Source: DATDAH01 sp963823495 (GTDB lineage Bacteria > Actinomycetota > Acidimicrobiia > Acidimicrobiales > DATDAH01). Taken from it: a DNA stretch of 64,000 nt. Positions 15,551 through 24,760 of this stretch are shown here, piece after piece. The DNA is taken from contig CAWGLV010000001.1 in assembly GCA_963823495.1 (NCBI GenBank), forward strand, positions 186,001 through 250,000, written 5' to 3'. The notes beneath the pieces were generated by a model. The model was not told where the DNA came from. It saw only the letters and a list, made by a program, of their open reading frames with translations, and did no database searches. The translations under genes were made by a program, and so were the position numbers. Position 1 is the stretch's first letter; each line of letters starts with the position of its first letter.

Positions 15551-17479
15551 TCACGGGGCGATCTTGTCGACCCGGATGGCCGCCGCCTTGAACTCGGCGG
15601 TCCCCGAGCGGGGATCCCAGGCGTCGTTGGTCAGCAGGTTGGCGTCGACCAGGTCGGGGAAGTGGAAGGTGGTGAAGGTCAGGCCGACCGGGATGTCGGG
15701 CTGGATCCGCACCGCCATCTCCACCGCGCCCCGGGGCGAGGTGACCCGCACCCGCTCCCCGTCGACCACCCCGAGGCGGTCGGCGTCGGCCGGGTTCAGG
15801 TCCAGGGCGTCGCCGTAGCGGATGGGGGAGTCGAAGCCGCCCGACTGGACGCCGGTGTTGTAGGAGTCCAGCGCCCGGCCTGTGGTCAGGCGCAGCGGGA
15901 ACCGCTCGCTCAGCGCTTCGACCGGGCCGGCGTGCTCCACGATGCTGAAGGGCGCCGGAGAGCGACCCCCGAGGTCCGGCTCCCACAGCCAGGCGTGCAG
16001 GAACGGGCTACCCGGGTGGTCCTCGGCGGGACAGGGCCATTGCAGGCCACCCGCGGCGTCGAGGCGGGCATAGGTCATCCCGCGGTGCAACGGCGACAGC
16101 GATCGCAGCTCGTCCCAGAGCTCCTCGGGGCTCGGGTGGCCCCAGTCATAGCCCATCCGCCGCGCCAGCGCGCCGAGGATCTCGTGGTCGTGGCGGGCCT
16201 CGCCCGGCGGGGGCACCGCGGCCCGCACCCGTTGGACCCGGCGCTCGCTGGAGGTCACCGTGCCCTCGCCCTCCGCCCAGGCCACCGACGCGGGCAGGAC
16301 GACGTCGGCCAACTCGGCGGTGCGGGTCAGGAAGATGTCCTGCACCACCAGGTGGTCCAGTCCCGCCAGCAGGCCCCGCGCGTGTTCCACGTGGGCCTCG
16401 GAGTCAGCCGGGTTCTCACCGATCACGTAGAGGCCGGTGAGCTCGCCCCGCCCCATGGCTTCGAACATGAGGGTCAGGTGCAGACCCGGTTCGGGGTTGA
16501 GGGCCACGCCCCAGGTCGCCTCGAAGCGGGCCCGGGCCCCCGGGTCGGTCACGTCCTGGAACCCGGGCAGCCTGTCGGGCAGGGCGCCCATGTCGCCGCC
16601 CCCCTGGACGTTGTTCTGGCCCCGCAGGGGGACCAGGCCCGATCCCCACCGGCCGACGTGGCCGGTGAGCAGGGCCAGGTTGCAGAGGGCCAGGACGTTG
16701 TCGACCGCGTTGTGGTGCTCGGTGATGCCCAGGGTCCAGAGGATCTGGGCCTTCTCGGCGGTGGCGTAGGTCCGGGCCATCTCCCCGATCGCGGCCGCGG
16801 GCACGCCGGTGAGGGACTCGGCCCGCTCCAGCGTGTACGGCTCGACCGCGGCGGCGTAGGCCTCGAAGCCCTGGGTGGAGTGGGCGATGAAGGCCTCGTC
16901 GGTCAGCCCGGCCACGATGATCTCCCGCCCGACGGCATTGGCCAGGGCGATGTCCGAGCCCACCTCGAGGCCCAGCCAGACGTCGGCGAACTTGGCCGAC
17001 GACGTACGGCGGGGGTCCACGCAGTACAGCCGGGTGCCGTTCTCGATGCCCCGGAGCAGGTGGTGGAAGTAGATCGGATGGGCTTCACGGGCGTTGGAGC
17101 CCCACAGGAGGACGACGTCGGCCTCCTCCACCTCCGCGTAGGAACAGGTCCCACCCCCCGCACCGAAGACCGTCGCCAGACCGACGACCGAGGGCGCGTG
17201 TCAGGTTCTGTTGCAGGAATCGATGTAGTTGGACCCGAGGACGGCGCGGGCGAACTTCTGCGCGGCGAAGTTGACCTCGTTGGTGGCCTTCGAACAGCTG
17301 AAGAGGCCGATGCCGGTTGGCCCCTTGGCGTCCAACACCCGCCGGAATCCCTCGGTGGCCCGGTCCAGGGCCTCCTCCCAGGTCGCCGGACGCAGCTCGC
17401 CACCCTCGCGGATCAGAGGTCGTTCCAGGCGCGCGCCCGTGGAGCGGCGGTCTCGACGGTTGCGCGGCATCTCCGACAC
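15551..17479 (-). CDS. fdhA: Selenocysteine-containing formate dehydrogenase catalytic subunit, lacking its N-terminal Fe4S4 domain
   Basis: The molybdopterin oxidoreductase subunit, 642 residues if the TGA at 17203-17201 is read as selenocysteine 93. The context DSCNRT-U-HAPSVVGL is the active-site signature of formate dehydrogenases, with the catalytic His next to Sec. After the TGA the same frame continues for 549 codons with family motifs (WGSNAREAHPIYFHHLL, PLRGQNNVQGGGDMGALPD). A hairpin with a GGUCU loop lies 18 nt after the TGA, as in E. coli fdhF. The subunit begins at RLERPLIREGGELRPATW, so the usual CxxC Fe-S segment is missing and is encoded at 12947-13789. The GTG start is 1 nt after the fdhD stop. 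A conventional gene caller would break this into two frames. Confidence 0.88.
17172..17188 (-). promoter_or_regulatory. SECIS-like hairpin in fdhA
   Basis: On the minus strand GUCGUC-GGUCU-GGCGAC forms a 6-bp stem (one G-U pair) with the GGUCU loop bound by SelB in E. coli fdhF. Eighteen nucleotides separate the UGA from the loop, identical to my recollection of E. coli fdhF spacing. It is coding sequence at the same time, for SVVGLAT. Confidence 0.8.
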
Positions 17480-17480
17480 G

Positions 17481-18278
17481 CTACGCGAGCTCTTCGGGGG
17501 CGTAGAGGTTGAGCTGGCCGTCGCGGGCGAAGCCGGCGAGCTGCAACCCTGCGGCGCGAGCGGCGTCCACCGCCAGCGCCGACGGGCCGCTCACCGCGAC
17601 CACGGCGGCGAAGCCGGCGGCCCAGGCCTTCTGCACGATCTCGAAGCTGGCCCGACCGCTCACGAAGAGCCCCAGGCCGGCCGCGGGAAGCGCGCCGTCG
17701 AGGAACAGGTGGCCCACGACCTTGTCCACGGCGTTGTGCCGCCCGATGTCCTCCCGCACCAGCAGCGGCGTGCTGTCGCGACCGAAGGCCGCGGCTGCGT
17801 GGACGGCGCCCGTGGCCGCGAACAGCTCCTGGTCCACGACCACGTTCGCCACGGCCTCGAGCAGGACCTCCGGTGTGAACAGCTCGGCCGGCGGCAGCGG
17901 TGCCAGCCGTCGGCCCAGCTCGTCGAGGCTGGTCGATCCACACAGGCCGCAACTGGAGGTCGTCGGGCTCAGGCGGGGCGTGGGGACCGGGGCCCGTCCG
18001 CCGGTCTCCACCGAGACGGCGTTGAACTCGGTGTCCACGGCGGCTCCGGTACCGCAGTAGCGACAAGCCAGGACCGGGGCCCCGTCCAGCAGGCCGTCGG
18101 TGAAGCAGAGGCCCACGGCCAACTCGAAGTCATGGCCCGGGGTGCGCATGGTGGTCGCCACCAGGGTGCCGTCGAGGTCGATCGCCAGCGGCTCCTCGAC
18201 GATCAGACCATCCGGCGCCCGCGTCAGCATCCCGGCCCGGAAGCGATGGGTCAGCGTGGTGACCGTGCGACCCCTCAT
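17481..18278 (-). CDS. fdhD: Formate dehydrogenase accessory sulfurtransferase FdhD
   Basis: Transfers sulfur from a cysteine desulfurase to the bis-MGD cofactor of formate dehydrogenase. The 265-residue product has the catalytic CxxC in SSCGLCGST, the family segments VEEPLAIDLDGTLVATTMRTPGHD and GRHNAVDKVVGHLFLDG, and the end segment SGRASFEIVQKAWAAGF. It is the first gene of the fdhD-fdhA-fdhB-fdhU operon, with 1 nt before the fdhA GTG. The ATG at 18278 follows a TACCCT box by 7 nt, consistent with a leaderless operon message. Confidence 0.93.
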   Translation of the reverse strand: MRGRTVTTLTHRFRAGMLTRAPDGLIVEEPLAIDLDGTLVATTMRTPGHDFELAVGLCFTDGLLDGAPVLACRYCGTGAAVDTEFNAVSVETGGRAPVPTPRLSPTTSSCGLCGSTSLDELGRRLAPLPPAELFTPEVLLEAVANVVVDQELFAATGAVHAAAAFGRDSTPLLVREDIGRHNAVDKVVGHLFLDGALPAAGLGLFVSGRASFEIVQKAWAAGFAAVVAVSGPSALAVDAARAAGLQLAGFARDGQLNLYAPEELA

Positions 18279-18285
18279 CGGGCCG

Positions 18286-18291
18286 AGGGTA
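18286..18291 (-). promoter_or_regulatory. Putative -10 box of the formate dehydrogenase operon
   Basis: TACCCT on the minus strand, 7 nt before the fdhD ATG, with no ribosome binding site between. It sits in the 26-bp gap between fdhD and the nitrobindin gene, so the operon promoter overlaps the 3' end of that gene. Confidence 0.45.
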
Positions 18292-18304
18292 GCGACGGGC
18301 GGAC

Positions 18305-18781
18305 TCAGGCCCGGTCGAGGGTCGCCGCGAGGTGGTGGGTCATCGGCTGGCCGACAGCCGCCATGGCCAACGTGTAGGCCAGTACGTCACCGCTGACCTG
18401 GAAGCGCCGCTCGACCGCGGTCACCTCCTTGGCCGTCGCCGTCGCCGTGACCGACGTCGAGGCCAGCTCGATCACCCCGTCCGCCACCGTGCCGGCACTG
18501 AGCTCGGCGTGGCCCGTCGGATGGCTGATGACCACCTCCAGGCGGCCCTCGGGCTGCGGTCGCCAGAACCCCATCTCGCTGTGCAGGGGCGCCCCGTCGT
18601 CGAGGTCGGTGGTGCGCTGGGAGTAGAGCAGCACCGGCTTGCCCCCGTGCCAGAACCGCGTCTCCTCCCGGTAGCGGAAGTCCCGGATGTCGGTCGGGTA
18701 CGAGCCTTCCCCCTCCCCCACCCAGTCCCCGAGCAGGAAGGCCAACGGCTCGAGCAGGGGATGCAGGGCGGGTCCGTTCAC
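18305..18781 (-). CDS. Nitrobindin-family heme-binding beta-barrel protein
   Basis: A 158-residue FABP-like/THAP4 C-terminal-type protein. Family features are LAFLLGDWVGEGEGSYP near the N-terminus, PLHSEMGFWRPQ and SHPTGHAEL in the barrel, and a C-terminal MAAVGQPMTHHLAATLDR, whose histidine is the likely axial heme ligand. Known members bind ferric heme and may isomerise peroxynitrite or sense NO; the role here is not shown. GTG start. The groL terminator lies between this gene and groL, so it is probably transcribed from its own promoter. Confidence 0.85.
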   Translation of the reverse strand: MNGPALHPLLEPLAFLLGDWVGEGEGSYPTDIRDFRYREETRFWHGGKPVLLYSQRTTDLDDGAPLHSEMGFWRPQPEGRLEVVISHPTGHAELSAGTVADGVIELASTSVTATATAKEVTAVERRFQVSGDVLAYTLAMAAVGQPMTHHLAATLDRA

Positions 18782-18804
18782 GACCTGAACCTACGCGAAA
18801 ACCA

Positions 18805-18835
18805 CAGAGGGCCGGCCCGTCGGGCCGACCCTCTG
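18805..18835 (-). terminator. Intrinsic terminator of groL
   Basis: CAGAGGG (18805-18811) pairs with CCCTCTG (18829-18835) around an inner GGCCCG/CGGGCC stem. On the minus strand it is followed by TGGTTTTC. It lies 24 bp after the groL stop and directly in front of the nitrobindin gene. Confidence 0.85.
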
Positions 18836-18858
18836 CCGATCCTCGGATCTCCCGATCT

Positions 18859-20484
<1,626 letters not shown>

Positions 20485-20514
20485 TCGGGTGGTCCTCCCT
20501 TTGAGGATGTTGCG

Positions 20515-20541
20515 TTAGCACTCTCGCATCGAGACTGCTAA
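20515..20541. promoter_or_regulatory. CIRCE operator upstream of groL
   Basis: Left arm TTAGCACTC (20515-20523), 9-base spacer, right arm GACTGCTAA (20533-20541). This is the HrcA-binding CIRCE consensus with one mismatch in the right arm (consensus GAGTGCTAA). It lies 30 bp before the groL ATG. Confidence 0.92.
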
Positions 20542-20604
20542 CAGCAAACCACGACGACACCCGGAATCGCAACACGGGGCAGGGGGAAATCCTGGCGGCG
20601 GACC

Positions 20605-20994
20605 TCAGAGGTCGGCGTGGTCCCGGGCCAGCAGCACATGGTCGACCGCGGCCAGGACGCTCTCGGCGTCGACGGGCTTGACCAGTTGGGCCTCGGCCGC
20701 CAGCAGCATGGCCTCCGCGCTCGCCGCCGGATCATCGGGAGGGGCCAAGGCCACGATGGCGGGATGGGGCCGAGGGACCTCGTCGCGCAGGGTGCGCAGG
20801 AGGGCGATGCCGTGATAGCCCTCGCTCACGTCGAGGACCACGACGTCGGGATGACGCGAGGCCAGCTTGCCCGCCGCGTCACGAACGGAACCGGCGTCGA
20901 CCACCATGTGGCCGGCCGCGGCCAGCGTGGCCCCGAGACGGGCCCGGAACCGCAGGTCGCCGTCGGCGACGAGTATCCGCCCGATTCCCCTCAT
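20605..20994 (-). CDS. Stand-alone response-regulator receiver-like protein
   Basis: A 129-residue CheY-like domain without output domain. It starts RILVADGDLRFRARLGATL, where the usual acidic pair is AD-D, and the phospho-acceptor Asp lies in VVVLDVSEG. The usual T/S and K positions are blurred (VALAPPDD, AQLVKPVDA: the KP is kept). No sensor kinase is adjacent. The function is unknown. The ATG is preceded by TAACCC at 6 nt. Confidence 0.72.
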   Translation of the reverse strand: MRGIGRILVADGDLRFRARLGATLAAAGHMVVDAGSVRDAAGKLASRHPDVVVLDVSEGYHGIALLRTLRDEVPRPHPAIVALAPPDDPAASAEAMLLAAEAQLVKPVDAESVLAAVDHVLLARDHADL

Positions 20995-21065
20995 GGCTTG
21001 GGGTTACGGCTTGGTGGCCGCTCGGGTTGACCGGAATGGGTCGAACGGCCCAGTTACATCTGACT

Positions 21066-21482
21066 GGCCTCGCTGCGCTCGGCAAGTCCGGCGTCGCCGT
21101 CGGGGAACGCCCGACCTGCTGCTCCGCTCCGCTGCGCAGCCTCACCCGACCGGCCTCGCTGCGCTCGGCAAGTCCGGCGTCGCCGTCGGGGAACGCCCGA
21201 CCTGCTGCTCCGCTCCGCTGCGCAGCCTCACCCGACCGGCCTCGCTGCGCTCGGCAAGTCCGGCGTCGCCGTCGGGGAACGCCCGACCTGCTGCTCCGCT
21301 CCGCTGCTACATCTGACTGGCCTCGCTGCGCTCGGCAAGTCCGGCGTCGCCGTCGGGGAACGCCCGGCCCGCTGCTCCGCTCCGCTGCGCAGCTACATCT
21401 GACTGGCCTCGCTGCGCTCGGCAAGTCCGGCGTCGCCGTCGGGGAACGCCCGACCCGCTGCTCCGCTCCGCTGCGCAGCCTC
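21066..21482. repeat. Tandem array of five roughly 86-bp units
   Basis: Near-identical units begin at 21066, 21152, 21238, 21319 and 21405 (spacing 86, 86, 81, 86). Each starts GGCCTCGCTGCGCTCGG and ends with a GC-rich block that contains the perfect palindrome GCTGCGCAGC. The fourth and fifth units are each preceded by TACATCTGACT, as is the first. The array fills the only intergenic stretch longer than 300 bp (20995-21485). All six frames are open through composition and I see no protein there. Its core matches the element at 1-146. Confidence 0.9.
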
Positions 21483-21485
21483 GGG

Positions 21486-21761
21486 TCAGCCTCCGGCGAC
21501 GGCGGGGACGATGCTGACGGTCTCGCCGTCGGGGACGGGGGTGGCCAGGCCGTCCAGGAAGCGGACGTCGTCGTCGGCCACGAAGATGTTCACGAAGCGG
21601 CGCAACGTGCCGTCCTCGTCGAGCAGTCGCTCCCGGAAGCCCGGATGGGTCGACTCCAGGGCGTCGAGCACCTCGGTCAGGGTGGCACCCTCCACGGTGA
21701 CGGTCGACTCGCCCCCGGTCAGGGTGCGCAGGGTGGTCGGCACGCGGACGGTGACGCTCAT
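21486..21761 (-). CDS. MoaD/ThiS-family sulfur carrier, CysO-like
   Basis: A 91-residue ubiquitin-like carrier ending in the Gly-Gly tail AVAGG, which would be adenylated and thiocarboxylated. It resembles mycobacterial CysO throughout: VTVRVPTTLRTLTGG at the start, RRFVNIFVADDDVRFLDGLA in the middle and VSIVPAVAGG at the end. CysO supplies sulfide to O-phosphoserine-type cysteine synthesis. Here the neighbour is a threonine-synthase-like PLP enzyme at 21817; there is no cysM or mec. MoaD of molybdopterin synthase is the less likely alternative. Confidence 0.83.
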   Translation of the reverse strand: MSVTVRVPTTLRTLTGGESTVTVEGATLTEVLDALESTHPGFRERLLDEDGTLRRFVNIFVADDDVRFLDGLATPVPDGETVSIVPAVAGG

Positions 21762-21816
21762 CGCCCGCTCCGCTCGGGGCGGCTCCGCCGCCGGGGCGCT
21801 CGGGCCACCGCTTCGC

Positions 21817-22929
21817 TCATGGGATCTCCTCTGCCACGGCGTCCCGCAGGGCCGCCAACGAGGGTTCGATCGTAACGGCGACCCCCGCGCCGACCACCGG
21901 GGCCGCAGGCCAGCGGGGCGGGCCGCCGGTCAGGACGACCACCGTGCGGGCGTCGGGGTCGGCCACGCCCGCCCTGACCGCGTCCCGGGCCGCCGCCACC
22001 GCCACCGCCGAAGCCAGGTCGATGAGGATCCCGGTGTCGTCCCGCACTCCGGTGACCACGTCCTCGAGGCGGTCCTCGGCCACGGCCAGCACTGCGCCGC
22101 CCGAGCGTCGGGCGGCCTGCAACACGTCGTGGCCCTCGGGCGGGTCCCCCATGGCCAGGACCTCCACCCGGGTGGCGGGCCGGACCGGGCCCACCTCGGC
22201 GTCGCCGGCCGCGAACGCCGCGGCCACCGGGGCGCAGCCCGCGGGCTGGCCGACGAGCAGACGGGGCCGGACCCCTGCGGCCGAGCAGGCCCGGACGCTC
22301 TGGTACGCCAGCGCTCCGGAGGCCATGGGCAGGACCAGTTGAGCGGGTGGCGGGCCCTGGCCCAGCACCTCGATCGCCAGGGTGGCCGCGCCGGCGCCGT
22401 ACCAGGGACGGAGGTTCCCGTTCACCCAGCCCCAGTGCCCCAGCTCGTCGGAGGCCTCGGCGGCCAGACGGTTCGCGGCGTCGTAGTCGCCGCGCACGGC
22501 GACGACCATCGCCCCGTGGGCCACCAGCGACTCCCGTTCGGGAGCGGACAGGGACTCGGGCACGACCACGACCGCGCGCTGGCCGGCGGCCGCCGCGCCG
22601 ACGGCCACCGCCCGAGCCAGGTTCCCGGTCGACGAACAGGCCAGGACACCCGAGCCGACCTCAGCGGCCCGTCGGGAGGTCGCGGCCACGACCCGGTCCT
22701 TGAACGACGCCGTCGGGTTGGCCGTCTCGTCCTTCAGCCACAGGTCCCCGAGCCCGAGCGTGGAGCCCAGCGCCGGCGCCGGGACGAGCGGGGTCCACGG
22801 GCGATCGGCGGCCGGCGGGGCCGCCAGGAGATCGAGGGCGCCGAAGCACCGGTCGCAGTACTGGACCCCGAGGGGAGCCGTGTCGTGGCCGCAGGCCCGG
22901 CAGGCCAGTCGGGGCTCGGGGGCGGTCAC
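21817..22929 (-). CDS. Threonine-synthase-like PLP enzyme with N-terminal zinc ribbon
   Basis: A 370-residue fold-type II PLP enzyme. An N-terminal CxxC...CxxC zinc ribbon (LACRACGHDTAP, YCDRC) is followed by NPTASFKDR, whose Lys should bind PLP, and by CSSTGNLARAVA, the phosphate/cofactor loop. Best family match by eye is threonine synthase (O-phosphohomoserine to threonine). Because a CysO-like carrier follows 55 bp downstream, an O-phosphoserine sulfhydrylase-like role is a serious alternative. The GTG start has GAGAAT 6 nt upstream. Confidence 0.75.
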   Translation of the reverse strand: MTAPEPRLACRACGHDTAPLGVQYCDRCFGALDLLAAPPAADRPWTPLVPAPALGSTLGLGDLWLKDETANPTASFKDRVVAATSRRAAEVGSGVLACSSTGNLARAVAVGAAAAGQRAVVVVPESLSAPERESLVAHGAMVVAVRGDYDAANRLAAEASDELGHWGWVNGNLRPWYGAGAATLAIEVLGQGPPPAQLVLPMASGALAYQSVRACSAAGVRPRLLVGQPAGCAPVAAAFAAGDAEVGPVRPATRVEVLAMGDPPEGHDVLQAARRSGGAVLAVAEDRLEDVVTGVRDDTGILIDLASAVAVAAARDAVRAGVADPDARTVVVLTGGPPRWPAAPVVGAGVAVTIEPSLAALRDAVAEEIP

Positions 22930-22970
22930 GGGCCCATTCTCGGCGGGTTTGGCCGTACCGTGAAACCTCG

Positions 22971-23867
22971 ATGGCTGCGGTGCAGACCTTCCACCACGCC
23001 CGCTTCGCCGCCGGCGCGCTCGCCGAGGCGAAGCAGGGGCGGCGCCTCTCGGTCTGTTTGCCCGCCCGCGACGAGGCCGAGACCGTCGGCCCGATCGTCG
23101 CCGCCGTCCACCGGGACCTGGTCCAGGGGACTCCCCTGGTCGACGAGATCCTGGTGCTCGACGACCACTCCACCGACGGCACCGCCCGGGTCGCGGTCGA
23201 CGCCGGGGCCCGGGTCGTGGACGCCGCGGCCGTGGCGCCGGAGTTCGGCGACGAGCCGGGCAAGGGCCAGGCCCTGTGGAAGACCGTCCTGGCCAGCACC
23301 GGAGACCTCATCGTCTGGTGTGACGCCGACCTGCTGGAGTTCGACACCGCGTTCATCACCGGCCTGGTGGGCCCCCTGCTGACCGAGCCGGAGGTGCAGT
23401 TCGTCAAGGGCTTCTACGAGCGCCCCGAGACGGGCGGCCAACCCGGGGGGGGTCGGGTGACCGAGCTGCTGGCCCGCCCGGCGCTGGCGCTCCTGCATCC
23501 GGCGCTCGCCGCGATGGTCCAGCCCCTGTCCGGCGAGTACGCGGCCCGACGCTCGCTGGTCGAGTCGCTGTCGTTCGTCGAGGGCTACGGGGTCGACATC
23601 GGCCTCCTGCTCGACGCCCTCCGCGCCGTCGGCGCCCGAGGGCTGGCCCAGGTCGACCTCGGCGCCCGTCTCCATCGCAACCGCAGCCTGTCCGAGCTGT
23701 CGGTCCAGGCCACCGAGGTGCTGCACACCATCCTGGACCGGGCCGGGGTGGCCGACCTGCCCGACACCGTCGTGCTCGACCGGCCGGCCGCCGGTCCCGC
23801 CCGGGTCCGCATCGGCGAACGCCCGCCGCCCCTCTCGCTCGACACCTACCAACGCCGCACCGCTTGA
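22971..23867 (+). CDS. gpgS: Glucosyl-3-phosphoglycerate synthase
   Basis: A 298-residue GT81 enzyme that transfers glucose to 3-phosphoglycerate, the first step towards glucosylglycerate and, in mycobacteria, methylglucose lipopolysaccharides. Visible are SVCLPARDEAETVGPIV, the LDDHSTDGT loop, the metal motif WCDADLLEFD, FVKGFYERP, PLSGEYAARR and the conserved VEGYGVDIGLLLD. No gpgP phosphatase is adjacent. The start is the ATG at 22971; TACCGT stands 9 nt before it. Confidence 0.9.
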   Translation: MAAVQTFHHARFAAGALAEAKQGRRLSVCLPARDEAETVGPIVAAVHRDLVQGTPLVDEILVLDDHSTDGTARVAVDAGARVVDAAAVAPEFGDEPGKGQALWKTVLASTGDLIVWCDADLLEFDTAFITGLVGPLLTEPEVQFVKGFYERPETGGQPGGGRVTELLARPALALLHPALAAMVQPLSGEYAARRSLVESLSFVEGYGVDIGLLLDALRAVGARGLAQVDLGARLHRNRSLSELSVQATEVLHTILDRAGVADLPDTVVLDRPAAGPARVRIGERPPPLSLDTYQRRTA

Positions 23868-23880
23868 CGACCACCGACCG

Positions 23881-23926
23881 TTCTGGCGCCTGATTGAAGC
23901 GCCAGAACGCCTCAATCGGGCGCCAG
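23881..23926. terminator. Type-A inverted repeat between convergent gpgS and SDR genes
   Basis: Two overlapping foldings are possible. TTCTGGCGC (23881) pairs with GCGCCAGAA (23899), or the longer arm at 23883-23897 pairs with 23912-23926 over 15 bp with one mismatch. It sits between convergent genes and is probably a bidirectional terminator, although neither side has a clear U tract. The arm CTGGCGCCTGAT recurs at 47486. Confidence 0.6.
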
Positions 23927-23943
23927 TTCGTCTGCGGGTCGGG

Positions 23944-24720
23944 CTAGGCGGTGATGCCGCCGGCGACGGGGAGCACGGCGCCGGTCAGGTACGCGCCGGC
24001 CCGGCCGGCCAGGTAGACCACGGTGCCGGCCATGTCCGCGGCCTCACCGACGCGACCGAGGGGGACGCTGCCGGCGATGGCGGAGCGAGTGCCGGGGTCG
24101 TCGAGGGCGAAGGCCATCATCCGGCTGTCGAAGGGGCCGGGGGCGATGGCGTTGACCGTGATGTGCTCGCTCGCCAGCTGCGTCGCCAGGTGCCGGGTCA
24201 GCATGTGCACGGCTGCCTTCGTGGTGGAGTAGGCGTAGGTCTCCATCACCGGCACCCGGATGCCGTCGACCGAGCCGATGTTGACGACCCGGGCCGGGTC
24301 CTCGGGGGAGGCGGCGGCCCGCAACTGCGGCAGCAGGGCCACGGTGAGGTGGAAGACCCCCTTCACGTTGACGGCCCAGAGCTTGTCGAACGCGGCATCG
24401 GGATACTCCTCGAGCGGCGCGCCCCACGTGGCCCCGGCGTTGTTCACGAGCAGGTCCACCGCGGCCTCCCGCTCGGCTACTCCCGCCGCCAGCGCCCGGC
24501 AGCCGTCCTGGGTCGAGAGATCAGCGGGCAGGCCGACACAGGTCCCTCGTTCGGACAGCTCGCCGGCCACCCGGGCACACGCGTCGGCCTGGCGCGAGGC
24601 CACGTAGACCCGCATCCCGGCATCGACCAGGCCGTCGGCGATCATGCGGCCGATGCCGCTGGTCCCGCCCGTGACCACCGCCACCTTCCCGTCGAGGGCG
24701 AAGAGGTCCGAGGTGCTCAT
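23944..24720 (-). CDS. SDR-family NAD(P)-dependent oxidoreductase
   Basis: A 258-residue classical short-chain dehydrogenase. The nucleotide-binding motif VVTGGTSGIGRMIA is near residue 15. LVNNAG follows near 90. Catalytic Ser is in VVNIGSVDG and Tyr/Lys in YAYSTTKAA. The general shape fits RhlG/FabG-like 3-oxoacyl or other ketone reductases; substrate is unknown. The ATG is preceded by CACAAT at 6 nt. It is convergent with gpgS across the type-A repeat. Confidence 0.88.
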   Translation of the reverse strand: MSTSDLFALDGKVAVVTGGTSGIGRMIADGLVDAGMRVYVASRQADACARVAGELSERGTCVGLPADLSTQDGCRALAAGVAEREAAVDLLVNNAGATWGAPLEEYPDAAFDKLWAVNVKGVFHLTVALLPQLRAAASPEDPARVVNIGSVDGIRVPVMETYAYSTTKAAVHMLTRHLATQLASEHITVNAIAPGPFDSRMMAFALDDPGTRSAIAGSVPLGRVGEAADMAGTVVYLAGRAGAYLTGAVLPVAGGITA

Positions 24721-24760
24721 GACGCCATTGTGGCCGCACCCGCCGCCGCTGTCGGACCGC

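Noticed and set aside
17201..17203. TGA as the end of a 92-residue protein with a separate downstream gene
   Set aside because: The frame, the active-site context and the SECIS hairpin all point to selenocysteine; the downstream frame has no plausible start before conserved sequence.
21066..21482. CRISPR array
   Set aside because: The units are contiguous and identical, without unique spacers, and no cas genes are present.
21027..21875. A repeat-containing protein encoded by the 86-bp array
   Set aside because: 86 is not a multiple of three, so successive units are read in different frames; all six frames are open by composition, and no start signal or fold is apparent.
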